Assembly (NCBI RefSeq): GCF_014268585.2
Contig: NZ_CP077092.1
Location: forward strand, 1-64,000
Origin: Pseudomonas iranensis
GTDB taxonomy: Bacteria; Pseudomonadota; Gammaproteobacteria; Pseudomonadales; Pseudomonadaceae
Reading direction: 5' to 3'
Length of the DNA: 64,000 nucleotides
Shown here: in pieces, positions 54,683 through 62,910 of the stretch
How the letters are laid out: each line of letters begins with the position of its first letter
Position numbering within the stretch: position 1 is the first letter of the stretch
Made by a program: the position numbers and the translations under genes
The notes under the pieces: generated by a model
Database searches by the model: none
Seen by the model: only the letters and a program-made list of their open reading frames with translations
What the model was told of the DNA's origin: nothing

Positions 54683-57129
54683 TTCGCATCCTTCGAATTG
54701 ATCAATTCCAAATCCCCATCCCGATACACCACCTCACACCCCACCCACGCCGGATCCACCTGCGGCATCACCGCCGACGGCTTTCGCAATTCGCGCAGCA
54801 ACGTCGAGCCATGCGACAACCGCCCCCCCATCCGCGCAATCACCGCCCGCGCGGCTTGATAGTGCGCGTGCTGCCCCGGATCGAGGGTGTCTTCGAGCAA
54901 GATGTCCTCGCCGAGGATGCCCCGCACTTGCCCCGGATAAATCATGAACCCGGTCGCCTGCTCCGCACCTTCGCGACCGTCCTGCCAGAAGCTGCCGTCT
55001 CGGGTGCGAACGTCGGGATGCGGTGCAAACCAGTGCTCGCGATCCGCCAGCGGCATGGCGTGGTGCAGACGGAAGAAGATGCGCATGAGGTTGTCGCGAT
55101 ACCACTCGCGCACTTGCAGGTAGTAGCCACGCAAGCCCGGCAGGCCGCTCGAGTGGACGAGGCGGATCAGCCCTGACCATTGTGGAAATACCTGTAACGG
55201 CAGCTCAGTCGCCGCCGGCCGAGGCGTGGCCGGATCGGTCTCCCACGGCAATCGATGTGGACTGTTTTCTAGATTGTCGTAAGCCGTCGGCGGGCGGCCC
55301 AGCCAATCACCGCCGCTGCTCGCCAGCGCTGTGGCGATGCACAGATTGCCTTGCACGACGAACACGTAAAACCGGGTGAACCAGTCCGCTAGTTGTTGGC
55401 CATCGGCAGCTTGGGCGACGAGTTCGGCCAGTTCCCGATCGAAGCGCTGCAAACCGTTTTCAAGATTCAGCAAATGCCCGCGAGCCTTGCGTTGCATACG
55501 CAAAAACAGCGGCAACGAACGCAGCAGCTTCAGCGGTTGCCACGGCAGATGCGGGGTCGCGCCGCCGACTTCACCGGCGTAGTTAGCGGCGCTGATGCCC
55601 CAGTCGGCCAGCCGGGCGAGAAACAGATCATTGTTGATATAGGACGCGCCACCGAACACAGCGGTGAACGGCTCGTTGTCCTGCAACACTCGCGCATCCC
55701 AACGCGCCATGATCGCCGGGATACTCGCTGCCGCGCGGCGCTGGGCGTATTCCACCAACACGCTCGGTCGCGGCGGCAGGATCTCGGCGATGTTGGCGGC
55801 GGTCAGGTGGCGGCGCCAGCCGTAGTCGCTGATCGGCCGGTATTGCAGCAGCCACAATTGCGAGCCATCCCAGGCCCATTCGACGTCGCCCGGTACATAG
55901 TGAAAGACGCGCAACACGTCTTGCAGAAAGCGCCAGAGCAGGTCTTCGGTTAAGCCGGGGGATGGCATGAACGTGCCGCTGCGCCAAGCATCGCCGAGCC
56001 GCGAAAGCGTTGCCCGTGAGGGGCTGACGTGACCGTCGGCGAGCGATTCGAGATGGCCTTCAACCCATTCCAGTTCTACCGAGAGATGGCGCACGAACGC
56101 GATCCCGGAAACTAGCGGCGTGATGAATCGCTGCACCACCACTTCCTCGACGCCTTCGGCCGTCAGTTCGGCGATGCGTTTCGGCACATTGGCGGTCGGC
56201 TCGCGCAGATAGGTCGTGCTCAAACCGGCATTCGCCAAATCGGCCTGATCCTCGCCATAACTGGAGGAGCGCACCGCCCAGGTCACATCAGGTTGAGCAG
56301 CGAGAAATGCCGGCAGACGCGGATCGCTGCAGTCGTTGAGCGTCATCGCCGCCGGCACCGCTTGCCGCGCCAGTTCAGCCAGGCGCAAACGCCCACCCTT
56401 GGTATGCGCGACAAACCCGCGCTCGCCCGACTCCAGCCACTGCGCGAACTGCGCGGGCGAGTCGATCCATGGGTAATGACCCCAACCCGGTTTGAGGCTG
56501 ATGGTCAGATCTGCACGAGCGAGAATCGCCGACCATGCCGCCGCTTGCTCGATGCCGAGCACCGCGTCCTGATCACCCCAAACCAACTCGACCGGATCGC
56601 TGATCCACTCCAGCAGTGGCAACGCGGTATCGGCCCGCACCAGATCCCAATGCGGCACGAATGCCCGGCAGCGCGCATAGCCGGCGCCCATGCGCTGGTA
56701 CTGTGCGGGCGTCCAGGTCTGATTGGAGAACTTGCGCGCGAACAGCGTGGGTTTGTTCGACAGCAGCCAATGAATGGTCTTGCGAATCGGCAGCGGAGAC
56801 ATCAGCGCCGGCAACCGCCGCTGCCACAAAAATGCCCCAACCGGCGCCAACAGAACACTGCGCGAAAAGTGCCCGGGCCGACGTTGCAACGCGTGCAGCA
56901 CCAGCAAGGCATTGACCCCGACCGCCATGATCGCGCTGCCCTTCTGCGTCATCGCCAACAAAGTCTGCGCGTAGTCCGCCAGATCCTCGCAAGGCGGCTG
57001 CGGATTCGCGCCGAAGCCCGGCAACTCCAGCGGCACGACTTCGTAGCGCTGGAAGTGCGGCAGCGCGTCATCCCACCAATCGGCAGCGCTGCCGTTGCCG
57101 GCCAGCAGATACATCAAGGGTTTGCTCAT
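54679..57129 (-). CDS. Alpha/beta-hydrolase fused to PEP-synthase-like ATP-grasp/His-domain protein
   Basis: This 816-residue protein with no signal peptide. Residues 1-235 form an alpha/beta-hydrolase: the nucleophile elbow reads GVNAL (71-75), Asn73 replacing the expected Ser, while Asp186/188 (WGDQDAV) and His218 (GWGHYP) keep the acid and base. Residues about 280-435 match the PEP/pyruvate-binding ATP-grasp (WAVRSSSYGEDQADLANAGL, VQRFITPLVSGIAF, VEWAWDGSQLWLLQYRPI). A C-terminal mobile domain has the phospho-His motif GGRLSHGSTLLRELRKPSAV (His773). The layout resembles rifampin phosphotransferase and PEP synthase, but with an added hydrolase. It is 9 bases after the TIGR01777 gene. Confidence 0.8.
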   Translation of the reverse strand: MSKPLMYLLAGNGSAADWWDDALPHFQRYEVVPLELPGFGANPQPPCEDLADYAQTLLAMTQKGSAIMAVGVNALLVLHALQRRPGHFSRSVLLAPVGAFLWQRRLPALMSPLPIRKTIHWLLSNKPTLFARKFSNQTWTPAQYQRMGAGYARCRAFVPHWDLVRADTALPLLEWISDPVELVWGDQDAVLGIEQAAAWSAILARADLTISLKPGWGHYPWIDSPAQFAQWLESGERGFVAHTKGGRLRLAELARQAVPAAMTLNDCSDPRLPAFLAAQPDVTWAVRSSSYGEDQADLANAGLSTTYLREPTANVPKRIAELTAEGVEEVVVQRFITPLVSGIAFVRHLSVELEWVEGHLESLADGHVSPSRATLSRLGDAWRSGTFMPSPGLTEDLLWRFLQDVLRVFHYVPGDVEWAWDGSQLWLLQYRPISDYGWRRHLTAANIAEILPPRPSVLVEYAQRRAAASIPAIMARWDARVLQDNEPFTAVFGGASYINNDLFLARLADWGISAANYAGEVGGATPHLPWQPLKLLRSLPLFLRMQRKARGHLLNLENGLQRFDRELAELVAQAADGQQLADWFTRFYVFVVQGNLCIATALASSGGDWLGRPPTAYDNLENSPHRLPWETDPATPRPAATELPLQVFPQWSGLIRLVHSSGLPGLRGYYLQVREWYRDNLMRIFFRLHHAMPLADREHWFAPHPDVRTRDGSFWQDGREGAEQATGFMIYPGQVRGILGEDILLEDTLDPGQHAHYQAARAVIARMGGRLSHGSTLLRELRKPSAVMPQVDPAWVGCEVVYRDGDLELINSKDAK

Positions 57130-57138
57130 GGACGATCC

Positions 57139-58533
57139 TCAGGTCAGATCGCGCAGAGCAGCGTCGAGAGTTGGATAACGGAATGTGTAGCCGGCCTCGG
57201 TCAAACGCTGCGGCACCACGCGCTGACCGTCGAAGAACAACTGCGCCATCTCCCCCGCCAATGCACGCACTGGCGCGGCGGGAATGTGCAACCACACCGG
57301 GCGCTTGAGGACCTTGCCGACCTGCTCGGCGAACGCGGCCTGACTGACCGTTTCGGGCGCGACCATGTTGTAGATGCCACGTAGAGTGTCGTCGTTGAAA
57401 GCCCGCGCGATCACCTGAAGCACATCGTCGCGATGCACCCAGCTCATGATCTGCCGACCGTCGCCCATGCGCCCGCCGAAACCCAGGCGTAACGGCATCA
57501 GCAGCGGCGTCAACGCACCGCCCGGGCCGAACACCACACCGAGACGCAGCACCACCTGACGCACGCCAAACTCGGTGGCCGGTTGCGCGGCGGCTTCCCA
57601 ACGCGCGCAGAGTTCGGCCATGAAGCCATCGCCCTTGCTGGCGTGTTCGTCGAGGCTTTCGCTGGCATCGCGCACGCCGTAGAAACCGATGGCTGATGCT
57701 TGAATCCATAGCGTTGGTTTGTGCTTGGTGTGTTTCAGCCAGGTTATCAACGCTTCGGTGGTGCCGACTCGACTGGCGAGCAGTTGCGCCTGACGTTTGG
57801 GAGTCCAGCGCGGGCCGGCGACAGGGGCGCCGGCGAGATTGATCACTACGTCAAAGGCTTCGTCGTGGCTGAGTTCGTTGAGTGAATGCATGCAGCGGAT
57901 GCGACCGTTGAATAGATTGGCCGCGTTCAACGGATCGCGCGTCAGTACGCTGATGGAGTGGCCCGCGTCGAGTAATTGATTGACCAAGGCTTTACCGATA
58001 AATCCGGTGCCGCCGGTGATCAGCACACGTTTGAAAGCGCCACCGGCAAACGGGTTGGACAGGCTCGTTGTCTTTACTGCAGGAGACTTCCGGCGGTCAT
58101 GCCGATACAGCCAGAACAGTGGCGGCAACAACACCAGCAACGCAAAACCGTCGAGCCACAGGTGCGACCAGACCTGTTGTTGCGCTGAGAGCCACATGTC
58201 CTGCGGCGCCCATAACAGGATGCCAGCGGTCAACCAGCCCCACATCGCCGGGGCTTTCAAGCGATTGCCCAAGTGCACCAGCGCGAGCATGTACAACGAA
58301 TAACTTTGCAGCGTCGCGCCGAATAGCGCGAGCCACCAGACTTGTTGTTCGTGGCCGGCGGTGGGAACCGGATCGGCGCCCCAGAATGCGAGTTCGAGGG
58401 TGTGCAGATAGCCGTCGAGTAATCCGGAATGCCCGGCCCACGTCAGGGTGAGGCCGGCAAGAATGTGCACGATTGCGGCGGCGTATAGCCAGAGCACCAA
58501 CGCTGGGCGAAGGGAGATCGAGGGGGCTGGCAT
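57139..58533 (-). CDS. TIGR01777 family SDR with N-terminal membrane domain
   Basis: This 464-residue protein has about four membrane helices (11-31, 64-86, 96-112, 128-145) followed by a TIGR01777-type epimerase. The dinucleotide site is VLITGGTGFIGKALVNQLL (170-188). ASAIGFYGVRDASE and GQIMSWVHRDDV-like segments (GDGRQIMSWVHRDDVLQVIA) follow, with a DUF1731-like C-terminus. Usual members (about 300 residues) are soluble, so the membrane part is an addition. It is probably in one transcript with the hydrolase fusion, 9 bases apart. Its substrate is unknown. Confidence 0.78.
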   Translation of the reverse strand: MPAPSISLRPALVLWLYAAAIVHILAGLTLTWAGHSGLLDGYLHTLELAFWGADPVPTAGHEQQVWWLALFGATLQSYSLYMLALVHLGNRLKAPAMWGWLTAGILLWAPQDMWLSAQQQVWSHLWLDGFALLVLLPPLFWLYRHDRRKSPAVKTTSLSNPFAGGAFKRVLITGGTGFIGKALVNQLLDAGHSISVLTRDPLNAANLFNGRIRCMHSLNELSHDEAFDVVINLAGAPVAGPRWTPKRQAQLLASRVGTTEALITWLKHTKHKPTLWIQASAIGFYGVRDASESLDEHASKGDGFMAELCARWEAAAQPATEFGVRQVVLRLGVVFGPGGALTPLLMPLRLGFGGRMGDGRQIMSWVHRDDVLQVIARAFNDDTLRGIYNMVAPETVSQAAFAEQVGKVLKRPVWLHIPAAPVRALAGEMAQLFFDGQRVVPQRLTEAGYTFRYPTLDAALRDLT

Positions 58534-58619
58534 TCCGTGTCCTGAGCGCGTTCCTTGGGGGTGGGGAGTTTAAAGGAAAATGGGTGTTTTCAGTCGCTCG
58601 AACACAATACGTTTTGTCG

Positions 58620-59195
58620 CTATCGCACTGAGTGAGCGTCAATCAAGACGAGCAGCTCCTTCAACCTAGCAATATCCTCCTCATAAAAGGCATTACATTG
58701 CGTCACGACCACATATTCATAGCCGGTCGCTTTTTCATGGGTGCTGCATACAATCCCCGGACCTTCCCCGCCATCCTGCCTTCCATACACGACATCCCGC
58801 GCATCCGTCAGCACCCAGCCTGACATTGCCAATTTCGTACTGGCTGATTCAGGAAGTCCATCGAAGTGCATGATTGCCTCAGCATTCGGCAGCTTGACAA
58901 GCAAGTTGTATGGCGACGATAAAGAACTCATTCCCACAGTTTTCGTGACTTCGGCGAGGTCCTTACCCCGCACGATAAACGTGGGGAGGCCGTCTAGATC
59001 ACCTTCATAAGTTGACTGATGAAGTGGCGAAAGTTTCAGGACTGCAATTGCGCCCTTGCTGACACAGCTGACGAGCTCCAGCATTGGCTGAACGTCATGA
59101 AACTCGCAGGTGGAATCTTGAGCAAACAATGTCGGTGATAGAAGTGTCGTGCAGAATGCGAACACCCACCTCAAACAAGATTGGGGCAAGCTCAA
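58620..59195 (-). CDS. Secreted hypothetical protein
   Basis: This protein of about 191 residues has a signal-like segment (LRWVFAFCTTLLSPTLFAQ) and Cys pairs in the mature part (STCEFHD, LVSCVSK, GIVCSTH). No family recognised. The start is uncertain: TTG at 59195 follows GGGG by 7 bases and gives a normal signal peptide, while the frame extends to an ATG at 59249. It lies upstream of the TIGR01777 gene by 86 bases. Confidence 0.55.
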   Translation of the reverse strand: MSLPQSCLRWVFAFCTTLLSPTLFAQDSTCEFHDVQPMLELVSCVSKGAIAVLKLSPLHQSTYEGDLDGLPTFIVRGKDLAEVTKTVGMSSLSSPYNLLVKLPNAEAIMHFDGLPESASTKLAMSGWVLTDARDVVYGRQDGGEGPGIVCSTHEKATGYEYVVVTQCNAFYEEDIARLKELLVLIDAHSVR

Positions 59196-59228
59196 CTGAA
59201 TGCCCCTGTACGCATTTCCATTCACTGA

Positions 59229-59485
59229 GTGCCACCTGCTCCAATACATTCAATTGAATCGCTGGAATCCAAGAAACTCCACAAAGCCGCCGAACGCGCC
59301 ATAGACCACCACGTCAAACTGCCCACTGAACCAAACGCAACACGCGAGACCGGCCTCTTTAACCTCTCCCCGGCACCGACGCCGAAGCACTCATGGCCAA
59401 CGCCTCCGAAGACCGCCTGTCCATAAGCGTCATTGCCTCAGACCTCGCCGACGACCTCCACGGCTCCCGCCGCTCGGTTGCACAT
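59229..59485 (+). pseudogene. Frameshifted, truncated DUF6124 copy
   Basis: SIESLESKKLHKAAERAIDHH reads in one frame; after a one-base deletion near 59373 the family sequence resumes in another (TDAEALMANASEDRLSISVI, then HGSRRSVA), and stops abruptly at about 59482. The intact copy at 50921-51283 continues about 35 residues further. The end of the copy coincides with the 3' end of the LprI gene, so a rearrangement joined them. Confidence 0.78.
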
Positions 59486-60853
59486 TTAGTAGCATTTGCT
59501 CGGAGCTATTGGCTCAATCACTTCCGACCGAAGTCGCTTAGCAGCATCGAGACCTGACTCGTATCCCTTGTCGGCGGCTAGCTGATAGCAAGCCAAGGCA
59601 CGAGGAATATCCTTCTCGCCGAGATCGCCACTCTTCCAGTAGTCACCAAGCGCGACAATTGCATGCGCTGACCCCATGGAGCCGGCACGAATAAGCTCTT
59701 TCTCAACATCAATTGGCCGCTGGCACGGTCCGCTTCCGGCCGTTTCATTGCCAAAACAATAGAAGCTTGCCAGACCCTCAGCGCCTCCTGGTGAATTCAA
59801 AGCTGCTGCTTTGAAAAGAGCCTCAACTTTGCTGTATTCCAACTGCGGAGCCATACCCGACAGACTCAGCCTAGCCGCAGACTCACTGGAAATAGGATCG
59901 CCTGAAGCAGCTGCACACAGGTAATTTTCCAAAGCCGCTTCAAAAAGCTCCACTGTGAGTCGATATTGCTCAAGACCACCCAAACTAATAAACCCTTGTG
60001 CACGCTGTGAGCAGAAATTTTCCTCACGACTCAATGAGCGCGTACTGGCTACAGAAAGCTCCTTTTCGGGAATCGACCAATCCTCAACCCCCTCAAGCGT
60101 CCAGCAGGCTTTACGCGAAAAGTTGAAGATCTTGATATTGCTGTTTCCGGCACGTTTATCCACAACGTCAACGTGACGATCATCTACCTTCTCGACTTCT
60201 ATTCCTTCGACTTTCCCATCTGGCACCGCAGCCATTAAGGGAAACGCCATCTCGCGCCCCACCACTGCAGTGACGTGAGTCACTATCCGTCCTATATCCG
60301 ACGTCCCCTTCAACACCAATAGCTTCACGGCCTGCGCAGTTAGTCGCTTCTGCGATTCGGCATTAGCGGAGAATGCTGGAAGAAACTGTGCAAAGTCTTG
60401 CGTAGGGCACGAGCCACGTCCAATTGTCGGGCCACTCCCGATATCGGACGCGATATTGTCCAAAAACACTGAACGGTCACGACTCATACTGGCGATGCAA
60501 TTGTTCACCGCTGCCACATGCGCCGAAGAGCCCCGTTCCGCCTCCAACGCATCGACCTGGCAATCGGTATCGCGCAGTTTGATCCAGGCGCGCTGAGCCT
60601 CCTGAACCGTTGCCTTTTGGCTCGCCGCAAGAACTGGATCAGTTTGATACCCACCTTCGAGCCGAACCATCAGTTCTTGATAACTGGTATTCAACTGCTT
60701 ATCTGCAGCAACCTTGGCACTCACAGAACATCTTTCCCTCTGAGAGTTCGTAGTGATATCGGCACATGCATCGTCAGCAAATGCATGTCCCCCCAACAGA
60801 GATAAACCACCAATCAGCACGGCGGGCAGCACCGGAATAAGATATTTACTCAA
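59486..60853 (-). CDS. LprI-domain protein with SEL1-like repeats
   Basis: This protein of about 455 residues has a signal peptide (SKYLIPVLPAVLIGGLSLLG, cleaved near AFA). An N-terminal LprI/DUF1311 domain follows (about 28-115: DDACADITTNSQRERCSVSA, WIKLRDTDCQ) with the four Cys of the lysozyme-inhibitor family. A middle region of unknown fold and C-terminal SEL1-like repeats (IVALGDYWKSGDLGEKDIPR, ALACYQLAADKGYESGLDAA) complete it. The frame opens at a TTG (60910), but the TTG at 60853 with GGA upstream gives a proper signal peptide. Moderately AT-rich. Confidence 0.72.
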   Translation of the reverse strand: MSKYLIPVLPAVLIGGLSLLGGHAFADDACADITTNSQRERCSVSAKVAADKQLNTSYQELMVRLEGGYQTDPVLAASQKATVQEAQRAWIKLRDTDCQVDALEAERGSSAHVAAVNNCIASMSRDRSVFLDNIASDIGSGPTIGRGSCPTQDFAQFLPAFSANAESQKRLTAQAVKLLVLKGTSDIGRIVTHVTAVVGREMAFPLMAAVPDGKVEGIEVEKVDDRHVDVVDKRAGNSNIKIFNFSRKACWTLEGVEDWSIPEKELSVASTRSLSREENFCSQRAQGFISLGGLEQYRLTVELFEAALENYLCAAASGDPISSESAARLSLSGMAPQLEYSKVEALFKAAALNSPGGAEGLASFYCFGNETAGSGPCQRPIDVEKELIRAGSMGSAHAIVALGDYWKSGDLGEKDIPRALACYQLAADKGYESGLDAAKRLRSEVIEPIAPSKCY

Positions 60854-60899
60854 AGCAAATTCCAACAATATTTTGCGAAAGTGTATTTTTAATTCGAGC

Positions 60900-62027
60900 C
60901 TATTCTTCAAGGGAGATAGCCATTTTCAGAGTAGATCCATTCAGATAAACGACTGCTTCGCGCCCATTAATATCGACAGGGGTAGGATTCTGGATCATTC
61001 CTTCATCACTAGCCTTCGCAATTTTTGTTAACGTCTTATCCGCAACATTGGCACGCCAAATAGTTTCATCACCATTCTTGAAATAAAACGTCGGCCGTGA
61101 CTTGCTCCAAATCGGAGCATATATATTCCAACCGGCCTCGGGCCGACCAGCCTGCGCTATCGTTTCATACCCTGAGATGTGCGAGTAGTACGCTTGCAAT
61201 TTTCCATACTCACCACCCCAACCGAATGTCAAACCACTAACAGCATTTTCATCAGCATTTGGCCACTGCTGGAACAGCAAACTGCTTTCCAATGGCGGAG
61301 ATTTTGAACCGAGCTTATAAACCATCCCCCGCAGCTGATTCTTAGAGAGCTGCTGTCGATAGTAAAACGCCCCATCCAAGATTCCCGCGAATCTTTTCCC
61401 TTCGTCGTTTGAACCCAAACTGAAAGCACCATCAAAACCGATATCTTTCGCAATCGTGTGCAATACCGGCCTGTCGTTGCGATCAACGTACTCATATAGA
61501 TTACCCCGGTACGCAATCATCGCCGCATCAAAATGCCCTTCGAACACGATGACATGCAACATGCCTGAAATTGTTTCAGCGGAGATCACAAATCGTTCAA
61601 CAGCCCCTTTTTCATTGGGAAGCCATGCTAAATCAATGACCTTCCATGAGCGTTCAAACTGTTTGTAAGGCTTATCCCCCAACATTAACTTAATATCTTT
61701 CTGAGTCGGCCTAGGCGCAATAGGAACCGGCGACAGAAAGCGTATCTGCCGAACATAAGAGTCCTCTAAACACTCCACTGACTCACAAGAGTTACGCTCC
61801 GACTCAAGCCATTCACTTTCGATTAATTGAAAAACCCGCCGATTTTTTATCGACTTGAATACTTCACTTAGCTTTTCATCCATTGCGGACAAGGAAGGAG
61901 AACGACAAATTTTCCTTTCTACGTCCGTTGAAGCTTTGCCACAGTCGGAACTCGCAGAAAATGCCACCGAACTGAAAAGCAAAAAAGCTAACGGTAAAAA
62001 GCTAGGGAGCGAATATATATTTTTCAT
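60900..62027 (-). CDS. LprI-like secreted protein
   Basis: This 375-residue protein has a signal peptide (1-24, ending AFSA). The N-terminal SSDCGKASTDVERKICRSPS followed by LSAMDEKLSEVFKSI matches the LprI/DUF1311 domain. The rest is of unknown fold. The gene is AT-rich with host-unlike codons, as are its neighbours. It may inhibit a lysozyme-like enzyme in the periplasm. It lies 109 bases after the SH3b gene. Confidence 0.72.
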   Translation of the reverse strand: MKNIYSLPSFLPLAFLLFSSVAFSASSDCGKASTDVERKICRSPSLSAMDEKLSEVFKSIKNRRVFQLIESEWLESERNSCESVECLEDSYVRQIRFLSPVPIAPRPTQKDIKLMLGDKPYKQFERSWKVIDLAWLPNEKGAVERFVISAETISGMLHVIVFEGHFDAAMIAYRGNLYEYVDRNDRPVLHTIAKDIGFDGAFSLGSNDEGKRFAGILDGAFYYRQQLSKNQLRGMVYKLGSKSPPLESSLLFQQWPNADENAVSGLTFGWGGEYGKLQAYYSHISGYETIAQAGRPEAGWNIYAPIWSKSRPTFYFKNGDETIWRANVADKTLTKIAKASDEGMIQNPTPVDINGREAVVYLNGSTLKMAISLEE

Positions 62028-62136
62028 TGATTCACGCTTTCAGGCATTGAACTTCGCAAAGCGGGTTGCGAGATGCTTGGGGCGTTCATTTATCCGCCGC
62101 TTCATTTGTTACCCTCTTTGCCAATGCTCGACGACA

Positions 62137-62910
62137 TCAACATCCACCCGCATCGCCACACAAGATCCATCCGCGTATTTCTTTGCCTTTCGGTGTTTTA
62201 AACATAATCGAAAGCCAGCCAGCCTCAACAGCCTCCTGCTCAACCCTATCCCCGGAAACCAAATACATACGAGTGACATCGTCAAAAACTGGAGAGCTAT
62301 AAATTGTAGCTTTTTTATTTATTGTCAGCTGAACCGGCACACCTTCATTCCATTTAGAAAACGCTGGAGTCGCAAGTTTATTACTAACAGACAATTGATC
62401 CTTGTAAGGAAATTCATACATTAGATTCTGGTAATCGTCTGCCAATATATCGCCACCCTCACCAAAATATTTGGAGACTCGCTCATCCCTTGAATAACCA
62501 CTCTCGCTCTTTTTGTAAACATGCACGCTGTAATATTCACCAGAATATCTAACTCCGGTGTCTGAATGTATTCCCACACTGTGTATTACAAAAAGCTCTT
62601 TCTCGGAACTACCTTGAACATCAGAAAAAAATGCCGAGCGGACTTTTCCTGTGTCTGCCAAATACGGTAACTGCCCAACGAGCTTCTTAGATTTACTCAA
62701 ACAATCAACATAGTTAACATCAATACCCACTTGATTGTTCGAATCTTCACTGCTCGCCTCATCCTCTATAGGAACGAGATCAAAAACAATCGCACCGTCT
62801 TTTGTCGGGATCGAATGGTACACTTTACTCTCAGGGACCTCGCAAGCTAGCGAAGCCACCGAAGACAGGCAAAATGAAACTAACAATGAAAATTTACATA
62901 AGCGCTTCAT
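62137..62910 (-). CDS. Secreted protein with C-terminal SH3b domain, candidate immunity protein
   Basis: This 257-residue protein has a signal peptide (1-22, ending SLA). The C-terminal about 65 residues (KKATIYSSPVFDDVTRMYLV, SGDRVEQEAVEAGWLSI, IRGWILC) match a bacterial SH3 domain, with its usual GDxV, GWL and GW positions. Its start overlaps the GH19 gene's stop by 4 bases (ATGA), so the two are made together. The first product of an effector's coupled partner is commonly its immunity protein; here that is inferred. AT-rich. Confidence 0.7.
   Translation of the reverse strand: MKRLCKFSLLVSFCLSSVASLACEVPESKVYHSIPTKDGAIVFDLVPIEDEASSEDSNNQVGIDVNYVDCLSKSKKLVGQLPYLADTGKVRSAFFSDVQGSSEKELFVIHSVGIHSDTGVRYSGEYYSVHVYKKSESGYSRDERVSKYFGEGGDILADDYQNLMYEFPYKDQLSVSNKLATPAFSKWNEGVPVQLTINKKATIYSSPVFDDVTRMYLVSGDRVEQEAVEAGWLSIMFKTPKGKEIRGWILCGDAGGC

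Noticed and set aside
54541..55176. Plus-strand frames opposite the hydrolase fusion
   Set aside because: They are shadows of the coding strand, with no ribosome-binding site and biased composition.
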